From Oreohelix idahoensis (Eukaryota > Mollusca > Gastropoda > Stylommatophora > Oreohelicidae), in the NCBI GenBank assembly GCA_024509875.1, contig JAMPIV010008521.1:310001-374000 (forward strand): a stretch of DNA of 64,000 bases. Reading direction: 5' to 3'. The translations under genes and the position numbers were made by a program. Below the pieces are notes generated by a model. The model was not told where the DNA came from. It was given only the letters and a program-made list of their open reading frames with translations, and made no database searches. Positions 52,541 to 63,438 of the stretch are shown here, piece by piece. Within the stretch, counting starts at the first letter, position 1; every line of letters starts with the position of its first letter.

Positions 52541-53843
52541 CAGGCCTGTACTTGAATACGGCATGTCAGCCTGGGCCACGGCATCTAAAACAAACACACA
52601 ACGTCTAGGGAAAGTACAAAATTCAGGCCTTAGATTAATCACTGGAGGGATGAAGACTTCTCCAATCCAGACAATGGAGAGATACACCAACATCCGCTCT
52701 CTGAATGACAGACGTGAAGAAAAGGTATTCACTCACAGTGAGAAGCTTCTACGAAAGCCAAGTCATCCAATGCATGCCAAACTCCTTAGTTTGACAAAGA
52801 ACAGGCTGAAAAGAACCAGCTTCATAAACATCTCCAAACATCTGCATCGATGCCATGAAGACCTCCTCCCAAAACAACCTACTGAGATTGAAATGTTAAT
52901 TGATTATGAGTAGCCAGACGACTGCCATGGAAATATATCTATCTTCACAGAAATCCCTGAAATAAAAAAGAAAGGCCACCAGACCCCTCAAAAACTAAAA
53001 ACTTTGTCTCAAGAAATGATTGAAGAAAAGTACAACCCAATGGAGTGGACACACGCATACACAGATGGATCTGCTGAGGGGGCAGTAAAGAACGGTGGTG
53101 GGGGAATTTTTATAAGATTCCTAAATTGAAAGATCATCCGAAAGGCCTTCCCAACTGGAAAGATCTCCTCCAATTTTAGGGCAAAAGCTATGGCACTACT
53201 GCAAGTCCTGAAAATCTTCACCAGACCCGAACAACAACCACCAGCTAAGATAGTAACCTTCACTGACTGCAGATCATCACTGGAATCAATACAAAACACC
53301 AGAAATGATAACATGATGAATGAGATCAGATCTGAGCTTAACATCATCCAAATATCATCAACCATTGCCCTGCAGTGGTTACCCTCCCATTGTGGAATCG
53401 CTGGTAATGAGAAAGCAGATGCTCTAACAAGAAGTGGCAGTAAAATGGAACAATACAGCCATCCATTGCCGTATCGGGAAACAAAAACCATCATCCACAA
53501 CAAGTACAAAAACCAGTGGAAGGAGGAAGGGGATATATACAGCAGTGATGACCCAATACACCATGTAAACAGATACCAACAGACCACAATGTTCCGCCTG
53601 AGAACCGGCCACTGCAGATTACTAGGACATCTCTATCGCCTCAAGATATCCCACACAAATGAATGCCCATGCGGAACAGGAATCCAGACCCCAGAACACA
53701 TTCTCCAGACCTGTCCAACCCATGATGAACCGCGACGTGTGACCTGGCCAAGGGGTGCTGAGCTCCAGCAGAAGTTATGGGGCTGCCGCGAAGACCTGGT
53801 AAAGACTGTGGACTTCGTCCTGGCGACAGTCCTGCAGATTTAG
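52541..53843 (+). pseudogene. LINE D RNase H and C-terminal cysteine motif
   Basis: Connector 52563-52913 (SAWATASKTNTQRLGKVQNS) leads to RNase H: WTHAYTDGSAEGA, FRAKAMALLQVL (Lys where the catalytic Glu is expected), VTFTDCRSSLESI, LQWLPSHCGIAGNEKADALT. A frameshift or stop near 53130 splits the domain. FRLRTGHCRLLGHLYRL and CPCGTGIQTPEHILQTCP form the C-terminal Cys/His motif. Stop at 53841-53843, 30 bp before the GAA tail. RNase H at the C-terminus is known for I-like and related LINE clades. Confidence 0.8.
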
Positions 53844-53885
53844 CATGACTACAAACTGAACGCAGAAGAAGAAGAAGTTTCAGGC

Positions 53886-54770
53886 AGCCAATTTAAGGCT
53901 ACAGTAGCTGCCTTTATCTCTATTCTCACGCTGGAGGTTGTTGTCAGGTAAGCTCTGCTCTGTTCAGCGACGACTTTTACTCTAGCTGCAACCAGATGTC
54001 TCACAACGGAGTACACACCCATCAGTGTACACAATGGCATCGTCATGCCCAGCACGGACGTCTATCAGCTGATCAATTTCCAGCTCTGTCTTGCCATTAA
54101 ACCAATCTCTACACTCCCTGATAAGGCTGATAATGACAAGTTGGTAGTCTGTCCAGTTCTCAACTGAATTTAACCCATTTCTCTTCCCCCCCCCCCCCCT
54201 TTCTTTAATGAATATTTTTAAAACTGTGGTCTCTTGCCCAATCGTTGCCTGTGCCATCCATGACCTTCTCTAATGTGTCAGTAAAGTTCCCATGCAGTAA
54301 GAGACCTTTGTCTATGGTTATCTGCATATAGGCTTTTGCCTGGGTCATCGCATACATGGGTCTTATCGACAGCAATCCAAGCATGTACCTTGTCGTCATA
54401 ATGGGGGTGTCTTGCGCACAGTTCAAGGCTATACGAATTCCTTCATTTTGAATGCGCTCAAGAAGTTCACATTGCGATTATGACAACGTGAGTATTCCAA
54501 ACTCCATTATCAAATTATTGACATGACTAGCTGATGATACAGGAGAAACAGCAGGTGTGCGTCAGCTATTGTTTTTAGTCCTGTCAGACCGCCCTTACAC
54601 TTCTGTATGATTAGCTCAACCTGATCCTTGTACGACAGCCTGCAGTACAACGTTACTCCCGAAATATTTCAGCTTGTCCTTTCTTTCAATGTTCCCCACG
54701 TTGAGACTAATGCTATGAAGGTTTGCTTTCTCTAAGGAGTTGTTCAAGAAGCAAAGCTGTTCGTAAAGTA
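53886..54770 (-). pseudogene. LINE C: RT end and first half of RNase H
   Basis: Fragments of the RT thumb (NVGNIERKDKLKYFG) and post-RT region (MLGLLSIRPMYAM) lie at 54730-54370. RNase H begins at about 54080 with DAIVYTDGCVLR, where the first catalytic Asp sits. After a stop it continues TTTSSVRIEIKAATVALNWL, holding the catalytic Glu motif. It breaks at the target duplication GAAGTTTCAGGC (53874-53885). Several stops are present. A C-rich run at 54188-54200 lies inside. Confidence 0.65.
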
Positions 54771-54807
54771 TTGGCACATGGGGAGGATCCTACTTTTGGC
54801 ACCCGCC

Positions 54808-55033
54808 CAGTGGCGGATCTACATTTTGGGGGTCTTCAATCGTGAACTCTTGGAGGGGCCTCTTTTATACAAAAAAAAAAGTGTTGAGGGATGGGAAAGA
54901 ATCGTATTACAGAGATAAGTGGACTTGGGGGCCCTGAAGCTCAAGCTTCATTAGCTTCATAGTAGATCCGCCTCCCATAAAGAATCTCGGTCGATCCGCC
55001 CCCTCGCAACCACCTCCCCCCAGTACACCACTG
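54808..55033. mobile_element. MITE-like repeat with hAT-type ends
   Basis: Starts CAGTGGCGGATCTACATTTT and ends GTACACCACTG; an internal GTAGATCCGCC at 54963-54973 mirrors the start. hAT-derived MITEs often begin CAGTGGCGGATC. Flanking 8-bp duplication is not clear. Confidence 0.45.
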
Positions 55034-55640
55034 TCAAAAAGGACCACATTACATAAGCCTTGTTGGGATTGACCTTTGAACCAGTTTCCTCACACCCTTT
55101 TCAAACATACTATAGTGTCTTATGTATAAATTTGGCAATTTTATGTGTGCCTGAGCCAGCTTGGTGAATGCATCTCCGAAAGTTAATGTTTGTCCCGGCG
55201 CTGTTCATTGTATTGGTTGAATAATGGTCATGTTTACATGTGTTAAACAGCACCGGTGATGTTATAGAACCTTAAGGTAGCTCCTGGCATATGTGCATTG
55301 ATTCTGACGTCCATATTCTCAAATGAAATTACGATAGGGATAAAAATCGGGAAATACAAAATGCAGCCCTCGACTTATTTTTCTCCATATTTTTTATTTG
55401 ATATTTTTGATACTGTAGTTCTATCTTGAAAGGATAGTGTTGTTGAACATGAAAATTATTGATAATTCGTAAATATTCTGGGACACTCAAAACAGTAATT
55501 TAATAGTATAAATAACTAGTGATGTTTATTCAGAATTCATTGCACAGAAATATATTAACATTATCCAAAGATCATCAACTGCTTGTCAATCTTAATTCCC
55601 TAAATAAAATTATCTTTTTGTGTAACTTCCTTTCATTATT
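55034..55640. other. Unannotated stretch
   Basis: No gene or repeat recognised. Confidence 0.5.
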
Positions 55641-55652
55641 GAAGTATAAATT

Positions 55653-55701
55653 CTACACACACACACAAAGCACACACACACTCACACACACACACACACA
55701 T
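55653..55701 (+). repeat. (CA)n microsatellite
   Basis: Imperfect CA run interrupted by AAAG and CT. Confidence 0.95.
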
Positions 55702-56144
55702 TAAACATGCAATTATTATTATTTCATTATTTTTGGTATTATTTTCTTAAGCTTCCGATTGACATGTTGTTAGAGCACTGGTCTCTCGCGGCTAAGGTGT
55801 AAAACAATTTGCATTGGACGTTAGGACAGACCGTGAAATGATATCTAGGACCACGATTAGGCTGGGTGGAAGTACTTCAAGAAGAACGCTTGTAGCTGAG
55901 GTTCATGTTGTAATTTGTTTTAAATGATGAGGTCGTCTACCTCATATTACTTTCCTTTGACGATATGCCTGAGGGAATAGTTGCTACATTACGCCTTATT
56001 TTTTTAACCCACGATGCGGGATAATTAATTGTATTTTTAGCTACACATATTACATTTCATCATGAATTTTTTTTTCTGTCTGATAAAATTTTCCAACCAA
56101 ATAACAACCACACTAAGGACCACAACTTCGTAATCTACTGAATA
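55702..56144. other. Unannotated stretch
   Basis: 55760-55800 (ttgttagagcactggtctctcg) looks like the A-box half of a tRNA-derived SINE, but no B box follows. Otherwise nothing recognised. Confidence 0.4.
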
Positions 56145-56429
56145 CAGTTCATCATCATCATCGCCCTTTATCTCTCTATGGGGTGTAGGCCTTTAACAAA
56201 ACTTACGCCAAGTCTTCCTGTACGTGCTATCAGCTCAAGCTTTTTCTGTCTTTTTCATGCCCTTCATGTCTGTCTCCAGTTCTCTTTTCCGTGTGTTCCT
56301 TGGTCTCCATCTACCCCTCTTTCCCTGGGGATTCCAAAACAAGGACTGCCTTGTAATGCTATCAACAGGTTTCCTCCAGCGTCTTCTTCTCATCTTTTGT
56401 TCCACTGTCACTTGTCTGGTTCTTGTCAT
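56145..56429 (-). pseudogene. LINE 3' end (family E), source of the minisatellite
   Basis: Minus strand encodes RRRRWRKPVDSITRQSLFWN, PQGKRGRWRPRNTRKRELET and DMKGMKKT, the post-RT region of the LINE also seen at 59035-59315 and 61114-61520. The left end has a (GAT)n tail (plus-strand TCATCATCATC). At its upstream side the coding sequence passes directly into the 26-bp tandem array, whose unit is present once in this family at 59291-59312. Confidence 0.7.
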
Positions 56430-57470
56430 CAGTTCCACATTAGTGATCTTATTATCAGTTCCACATTAGTGATCTTGTCATCAGTTTCACGTGAGTGGCC
56501 TTGACATCAGTTCCACATTAGTGATCTTGTCATCAATTCCACATTAGTGGTATTATTATCAGTTCCACATTAGTGATCTTGACATCAGTTCCACATGAGT
56601 GGTCTTGACATCAGTTCCACATTAGTGGTCATGTCATCACATTTTATTGTCCGCAGTCACACACAGTTTTCACATTAGTGATCTTGTCATTAGTTCCACA
56701 TTAGTGACCTTGACATCAGTTCCACATTAGTGATCTTGACATCAGTTCCACATTAGCGATCTTGACATCAGTTCCACATGAGTGATCTTGACATCAGTTC
56801 CGCATTAGTGATCTTGACTTCAGTTCCCCATGAGTGGTCTTGTCATCAGTTCCACATGAGTAATCTTGTCTTCAGTTCCATATGAGTTGTCTTGTCATCA
56901 GTTCCACATGAGTGGTATTGTCTTCAATTCCACATTAGTGATCTTGACATCAGTTCCACATTAGGGATCTTTTCATCAGTTCCAGATTAGTGATCTTATC
57001 ATCATTTCCACATTAGTAATATTGTCATCAGTTATAGAATAATGATCTTGACATCAGTTCCACATTAGTGATCTTGTCATCAGTTCCACATTAGTGATCT
57101 TGACATCAGTTCTACATGAGTGATCTTGACATCAGTTCCACATTAGTGATCTTGACTTCAGTTCCACATGAGTGGTCTTGTTATCAGTTCCACATGAGTG
57201 GTCTTGTCATCAGTTCCACATGAGTGGCCTTGTCTTCAATTCCACATTAGTGATCTTGACATCAGTTCCACATCAGTGATCTTGACATCAGTTCCACATA
57301 AGTGATCTTGTCATCAGTTCCACATTAGTGATCTTGACATCACTTCCACATCAGTGATCTTGTCATCAGTTCCAGATTAGTGATCTTGACATCAGTTTCA
57401 CGTGAGTGTTCTTGTCATCAGTTCCACATGAGTAGTCTTGTCTTCAGTTCCACATTAGTGATCTTGTTAT
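56430..57470 (+). repeat. 26-bp minisatellite, about 40 units, higher-order period 338 bp
   Basis: The unit is CAGTTCCACATTAGTGATCT followed by TGACAT. Two main variants alternate: CACATTAGTGATCTT and CACATGAGTGGTCTT. The rare phrase GACTTCAGTTCC recurs at 56816 and 57154, exactly 338 bp (13 units) apart, with the same order of variants around it, showing a higher-order repeat. One unit near 56640-56680 is replaced by unrelated sequence. Confidence 0.95.
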
Positions 57471-57750
57471 ACCACATCAGTCATATTCTACACAAGCACT
57501 CATTTTTGAAAGTTTGTAGTTTTTTAGTCGTTTTTTTTTTTCTCTCCGTGTTTCAGATTCATGCAATAGGACTGACTTGACATTTGAATTGAAGGTTCTG
57601 ATTATTTGTGTTGGATTTGATTTCTTTTTATCTCCACATATTTCCCATTGCAATTTAAGCATCTCTAGCCTTTTGTATTTTTATTTTGCTATTATTGTCA
57701 CAGAATACAGTTAATGACAAAATTATTTCTCTTATTTCATAATAAACTCA
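57471..57750. other. Unannotated stretch
   Basis: No feature recognised. Confidence 0.5.
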
Positions 57751-57755
57751 TGTAA

Positions 57756-57990
57756 AGGTAGTTCCATAGCAAATACTGCCGTAGAGTAGTCAAGTGTTAG
57801 AGGCTTCTCCATACTAGGTCCAGCATCGAGAGGTGGTGTGACCAGTTCCCTTCCTCGCTGCCTTTTCCTTCCCTAACTCAGGCAGGTATCCATTTACTGC
57901 TGGGTAGACTGGAGCTTGTCGGTACCGTGATTTGAACCCGGCACCTTTGCCACGAGATACCAACGCTCTAACCACTCCGCCAATCGGACG
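57756..57990 (-). repeat. tRNA-derived SINE, copy 1
   Basis: Read on the minus strand it starts GGCGGAGTGGTTAGAGCGTT (A box) and has GGGTTCAAATC (B box) 40-50 bp later, followed by a conserved body (GGATACCTGCC, AACTGGTCACACCACCTC, GGACCTAGTATGGAGAAGCC). A second copy lies at 58195-58423. It is a classic polymerase III SINE layout. Confidence 0.8.
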
Positions 57991-58194
57991 CTCAACTCAT
58001 GTAGGAGTTCAAAGGTGAAGGTTATTCTCAGAGTTATATGGCAGGACAATTTAATAAGCAGCACAGATGATCGCCATGAGGCGTGATGAAATCGTAATAA
58101 TATGTGTATTTTATTTAATGCTTACTTACCAGCATTAATAACAGGTTCTAGAAAAGCTAGGAATTAAAAGATAATTAATAGAAAAAACAGTAAA

Positions 58195-58423
58195 AGTAGT
58201 CCATAGCAGACGGTCGTAGGGGAGTGAAGTGTTAGAGACTACACTATACTAGGTCCAGCTTGGAGAGGTGGGGTTACCAGTTTTCTCCCTCACTGCCTTT
58301 GCCGTCCCTAAACAGGTATCCATTTACGCCTGGGTAGGCTGTAGCGTAATGCCACGGTTTTTCGAACCCGCTACTTTATCCGCGAAAGGTCAGCGCTCTA
58401 ACCACTCTGCCCATCGACGATCA
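58195..58423 (-). repeat. tRNA-derived SINE, copy 2
   Basis: Same family and orientation as 57756-57990, separated by about 200 bp. Minus-strand A box GGCAGAGTGGTTAGAGCGCT and B box GGGTTCGAAAA. Divergence of roughly a fifth suggests independent insertion or an old duplication. Confidence 0.8.
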
Positions 58424-58427
58424 GAAT

Positions 58428-58805
<378 letters not shown>

Positions 58806-59034
58806 AATTCTTCACGGCAGTACATTTCAATTGACTGGTCTATAGAAACTGAAACAGCTAAAACTAATCAATCTTTATGTACTTGTTTTCGTGACCCAGA
58901 ATGGCCTTGTATTGACCTGGATAATCAAGAGCTCTTTGTTATGCCGAAAGTCATTTGTCCTCTTTGATATTAACACAGCTAGCTAGGCTCCAGGCAAAAT
59001 TTTATTATTTTCATTCATTATCGTTCAACGCCTT
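58806..59034. other. Short spacer
   Basis: Nothing recognised. Confidence 0.5.
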
Positions 59035-59315
59035 TCAACTCCACAAGAAGCATTGACCTTACGCCAAGTCTTCCTGTCTCGTGCCATCAGGTCAAGGTCT
59101 TTCCTTTTCTTCGTTCCCTTCGTGTCTGTCTCCAGTTCTCTTCTCCATGTGTCCCTCTACCTCTTTGACCCTGGAGACTCCAGAAAAAGGACTACCTTGT
59201 AATGCTATCAACAGGTTTTTTTATTGAGTGTGTCCTATCCACTTCCAGCGTCTTCTTCTCATCTCTTGTTCCACTAGTTGTTGTCAAGCTCTTGTCATCA
59301 GTTCCACATTAAACT
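59035..59315 (-). pseudogene. LINE 3' end (family E), second copy
   Basis: Closely parallels 56160-56429 (for example 'cttacgccaagtcttcctgt', 'accttgtaatgctatcaaca'). It contains one copy of the 26-bp unit (cttgtcatcagttccacatt at 59291-59310) without expansion, so it shows the pre-expansion state. Confidence 0.75.
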
Positions 59316-59478
59316 ATTATTCTCATCAACAGTTAAATGTTGCAGTTGTCTACCCCAGAGAGTTTCTGAGAGTGGTCATTCATCAGATCCACCAAGGTGT
59401 CACGTGGTTTTATGCGGTCAAGTTCAGAAAACTCAATATAGAGGAGGTTTGTAAATGACGTGAATAACTCAGTAAATA

Positions 59479-60783
59479 CTCCCCTGTTCACAAAGTTCCG
59501 GGACTCATTTTTTTTTTAATTGAATAAGTAGACTTACATACTAGTTGGTTCTATCTCCTTCAAAGTAGTTCCCTTGTGAGTGTACACACTTGTTCCAACG
59601 TTCCTGCCACTGAAGGAAGCACCTCTGGTAGTCTTTTTGCGGAATAGCCCTCATTTGTCTCGTCGCGTTGGCTTGAATCTACGACCTTTCATTGTTTTCT
59701 TAAGTTGCGGGAACAAGAAAAAGTCACACGGAGCAAGATCGGGTGAGTATGGAGGATGCGGGAGCAATGGAATGTTGTGTTTCGTCAAAAATGCGTTTGT
59801 GGTGACAGACCTGTGTGCAGGTGCATTGTCATGATGAACACGCCAATTGCCTGTGCGCCATTTCTCAGGGCGATGTCTGCGCACAGCGTCGCGGAGGCGT
59901 TGCAGGACTGTTTTGTAGAATTCAGCATTGACACTCTGTCCTATAGGGACGTATTCATGATGCACCAGGCCATCAATGTCGAAAAACGCTAATAACATGG
60001 TCTTGACATTGGACTTGACCTGTCGTGCCTTCTTCGGCCGAGGAGATGATTGTGTTTGCCACTGGGAGGACATTTGCTTTGTTTTCGGGTCATATCCGTA
60101 CACCCAGCTTTCATCACCAGTTATTATCGAGGACATGAAATTTGCGTCGTTTTTTGCTATCTCAAGGAGGTCAGTGCAAATGGACAACCGATCGTCCTTC
60201 TGGTCCTCAGTCAGGTGGCGTGGCACGAGTTTCGCTGACACCTGTTTCATGTGCAAATCTTCAGTTACGATTTTATGGCACGTACCAATTGATATTCCAC
60301 GATCATCAGCAACCTCTCTGATAGTCAGACGTCGGTCAGCGCATATCATTTCTTGCACACGTGCTACGAACTCGTCGGTGTGGGTGATGGAGGGTCTCCC
60401 TTGACGGGGTCCATCTTCAAAGGATCGGAGTCCACTTTTGAAACAGGAATACCACTCAAATGTTTTAGATCTACTTAAACAGGACTCTCCGAAAGCTGTT
60501 TGCAACATTTCGAGAGTTTCGGAACCAGTTTTTCCTAGACGAAAACAGAAATCGATGCACACACGTTGTTGAATTTTGCTGTCCATTTTTGAAAAACGCG
60601 ACGAGCACTATTACGTCACATCCGCTTATACGCTACCACACAGCGCATGCGCGAAATTACAAACTTCAGGTTTGGTACATATAGTGGCATGTGGTTGACA
60701 CGTGCACTGTGTTAATATCACCTAGCTCCTTATAATGGTTTTCCGGATAAAAAATGAGTCCCGGAACTTTGTGAACAGGGGTA
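59479..60783 (-). mobile_element. Mariner transposon, nearly complete
   Basis: Perfect inverted terminal repeats of 32 bp (starting CCCCTGTTCACAAAGTTCCG) at 59481-59512 and 60750-60781. TA flanks lie at 59477-59478 and 60782-60783. Total length is about 1.3 kb, normal for mariner. One transposase gene on the minus strand. It lies directly beside a 62-67-bp tandem array. Confidence 0.95.
59541..60586 (-). pseudogene. Mariner transposase (DD34D), one frameshift
   Basis: ATG at 60586. The N-terminal helix-turn-helix region reads RVCIDFCFRLGKTGSETLEM and SKTFEWYSCFKSG. Catalytic residues are in ITGDESWVYGYDP, WRVHHDNAPAH and YSPDLAPCDFFLFP; 34 residues lie between the second and third Asp. The frame stops at 59651 because of a single-base shift near 59680. 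The remaining C-terminus (IPQKDYQRCFLQWQERWNKC, then GNYFEGD) is in another phase and ends at 59541. Total length without the shift is about 348 codons, full size for the family. Confidence 0.9.
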
Positions 60784-60787
60784 TTAC

Positions 60788-61072
60788 AGATTACTTTTGA
60801 ACATTACTGCAATGTTAGCTACATCATTTGAACATTACTACAGTATTTCATTTCTTAGTTCATGTGTACGTTACTGCAATGTTATCTATTTCATTTGAAT
60901 ATTACTATATCATTACCGTACTTACTTTATGTGAACATTACTGCAATGCTATCAACTTTACTTGAACATTACTATTTCATTACTTACTTCTTATAAACAT
61001 TACCGCAATGTTATCAACTGCACTTGAACATTATTGTTTCATTACCTACTTCATATGAACTTTACTGCACAG
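60788..61072 (+). repeat. 62-67-bp tandem array, about 4.3 units
   Basis: Unit contains 'gaacattactgcaatgttatc' and 'tttcattactta'. ACTGC or ACCGC starts at 60806, 60873, 60940, 61002 and 61064 (spacing 67, 67, 62, 62). It lies immediately right of the mariner. Confidence 0.85.
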
Positions 61073-61113
61073 AGAAGGAAATGTCGAAATTGTCCTCTTT
61101 TCACACAACATGA

Positions 61114-61520
61114 CTAAGAAAAATTATCCGAATCTTTTGGCCGAATATCATCACCAACCAAGATCTGCTTACTCGGAGCAAGCAAGAGGACATGCACACC
61201 ATCATAGCTGGCAGACGCTGGAGCTGGGTTAGCCATGTCCTCAGAAAAGACCCCGATGCCATCACAAGAACAGCTATGCTATGGACCCCTGAAGGAAAAC
61301 GAAAGAGAGGCCGACCAAAAACAACTTGGCGGAGGACTGTGGAGGCTGACATGCAAAGAATGAACCAGAGTTGGGGCACTGTACGAAGGATGGCCGCCTA
61401 CCGAGCAAAGTGGAATCAATTTGTTGTTGCCCTACAAGACGCCACCAGGCGTAATGGCCACTGACTGCTTTGACGGTCGGCGGCTAAGGATCAAAGAAGA
61501 AGAAAGAAGAAGAAGAAGAC
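61114..61520 (+). pseudogene. LINE 3' end (family E-like)
   Basis: Frame reads NQDLLTRSKQEDMHTIIAGR, RWSWVSHVLRKDPDAITRTA, MLWTPEGKRKRGRPKTTWRR and ends ATRRNGH at 61464. This is the post-RT end of a LINE. The tail is AAG/GAA-rich (agaagaagaaagaagaagaa) at 61495-61520. Confidence 0.8.
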
Positions 61521-62444
61521 GAAACTGCAGCGCTCTTGGCTTTTTAAATCTAAATATACAGTCAACGGAGTTATATGATGAGCGATGCACTAATATGAAT
61601 ATTTTTATTAACAGGTCCCGCATATAGTATACTCGTCCTCTATTTCCAATAATCATTCATATAATAAATGAATAAAAACATGAAATCGTTTTCAATTTTG
61701 ATTACAACGTAGGCGGAACGGTGCACTAAATAGTTCGCATTTTACTCCCTGTGGTTGAGTCAATGCCTAGTCGGTGGGTTGCCAAAGTTGCAATGTCAAA
61801 ATGTATTTTTTAGAGGTCAAACTAGTCAAAGGAACTGCGGAGCAAGCAGTACCGATATGACCGTGAAGGGCGTGCCGCCACAATGTCAATATCTTTTATT
61901 TTATTCACATGATTCATCTAAATCCCCATTAAGTAAATTATATCACTGAGCATTCAACAGTGTAATTATGTGAATTGCGAAATTAGCTAAGTTGAAGTTA
62001 TGTTATGACGAGATGTTTAATGACCGACAAATTTGTGAAATTTTTTTCCTGGCCTACATGCTTCATGCTTCCTCATGAAGTAGGTCGCATGACAATGAAT
62101 TAATTTCAGCAACTTAGTTTCCCACAATTATCTCCAAGAAAAAACTGCGATTAAAAAAAAAAAAGAAGGCCGCCCCACACCAAAGATTCAAATATCCCAG
62201 CCAGAAATAAGTAATAAGAAGAAATATATTCGCGGTTTTAATATTGAATGGTACTGAAGAAAATGTTGGATTAGTGGTTGTGAAATTAGAAATACATTGT
62301 TTAATTTTTCACGTTTACTGTTCGGAGGTAACTTAACGTGGACAAAAGGTGAATTTACAAACATAAATAAAATGAAAGAAGCAACTGGAAAACATGAGAG
62401 TTCGAAGAAACATATTGTTAATATGTGGTTTTACTATCGTTTTT
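61521..62444. other. Unannotated 0.9-kb stretch
   Basis: No gene or repeat recognised. A short A-run at 62153-62164 is the only low-complexity feature. Confidence 0.5.
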
Positions 62445-62890
62445 AGGAAGCGTAAAAAACAGTTTAATGAGGCCTACAGATTTTGGATCTACGAGCATAA
62501 CAGAAAAGTTACCAAGAATCGTGAGGTATTATCGAAAATAATAGACTGCATTACATTTTGTGGACAGTTTGTAATTCCTCTACGTTGACATGACGAAAAA
62601 GACAATTCTGAAAATACAGGAGTGTCGAGGATTGCCTCCCCTTTGCTCTGCAGTGATGGTATAAACAACGGCCAAATCCTAGAGTATATAATGTGGGTCT
62701 TCAAAGGTATCTATCTTCGCACAAGAGGACTTTTGGCAGAGATACAGATAGAAGGATGATGATGCTTCTACCTCGAGGGCATTTTCATAAGATAATTCGG
62801 AAATCAAGAACAATGCTGAATTGGACTGAGCAATTGTTAATTTTTTATCTGCCCGACACCTTTTATGAAGAATTATTATGAGTGATTTAG
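62445..62890 (+). pseudogene. hAT/ZMYM1-like transposase, N-terminal part (third fragment)
   Basis: Open frame gives HNRKVTKNREVLSKIIDCIT and FCGQFVIPLR, then a stop and HDEKDNSENTG. NR..L..IIDC..FCGQ...LRGHDE...S.N.G is the conserved start of the DUF4371 region in ZMYM1-like hAT transposases; here the Gly codon of RGHDE is a stop (TGA). The rest decays through several stops. It complements the middle and end fragments seen elsewhere but is a separate copy. Confidence 0.7.
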
Positions 62891-62992
62891 CTAGTTCAAG
62901 CTCCCAACTGAATTAATTCAGTGAAATCTTAATTTAGTAGCTCAGTTTTAAGTGTATTTAAGGCGACTGAAACATACGGGTGCAGTACACTC

Positions 62993-63427
62993 TTACTTAC
63001 TTACTTAGTCGTTCCCCTTCTACCGTGAGGTGTAGAGGTTTGGAAGAGAGAGCGCCAGACTATCCTATCGGCTGTCTTCCTCCTGGCCTGGTTCCATTCT
63101 AGTCCTCGATCCTTCAAAGATTGTCTAATGTTGTCCTCCCAGCGGACTCTGGGTCGTCCTCGGGGTCTGGATCCTTGGCTCTTTGTTTCCCATGCTTGTC
63201 GTGGTATCCGATCTTCTCCCATTCTGCAGACATGGCCAAACCATCTTAATTGAGACTGTTCTACTTGGGTCTGCAGGGGGTAGGATTTAAGGCCTTGACG
63301 TATCGTCTGGTTGCGTACCATGTCTCTTCTTGTTACTTCAACCACCTTCCTCAGATACCTCATTTCTGAGGTTTGGATCTGGCTTTTATGGGTTGTAGTC
63401 ATTGCCCATGACTCGCATCCGTACATC
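62993..63427 (-). mobile_element. LINE 3' end with 11-bp target duplication
   Basis: 435 bp flanked by GCAGTACACTC (62982-62992 and 63428-63438). Minus strand encodes an uninterrupted 141-codon post-RT end: YGCESWAMTTTHKSQIQTSE, MRYLRKVVEVTRRD, LRWFGHVCRMGEDR, GRPRVRWEDNI. Tail TAAGTAAGTAAG. It is very close to the LINE at 40181 but has intact GRPRGRPR where that copy has PPRRP. Confidence 0.95.
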
Positions 63428-63438
63428 GCAGTACACTC

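Larger units (their letters stand above)
51728..53873 (+). mobile_element. LINE D, copy 2 (RT, RNase H and cysteine motif)
   Basis: 2146 bp, flanked by the 12-bp duplication GAAGTTTCAGGC (51716-51727 and 53874-53885). 5'-truncated within RT. It ends GAACGCAGAAGAAGAAGAA, the same tail as copy 1. It is better preserved than copy 1 and is the best reference for this family in the window. Confidence 0.9.
50369..54770 (-). mobile_element. RNase H-bearing LINE (family C), split by two LINE D insertions
   Basis: Reading leftward on the minus strand: RT thumb (54770-54430), RNase H start (54260-53886), RNase H continuation (51715-51702), and RNase H end plus C-terminus (50655-50400), then a short A-run at 50369-50378. 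The three gaps close exactly at LINE D copies with 12-bp and 8-bp target duplications. It is therefore older than both copies. Confidence 0.75.
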
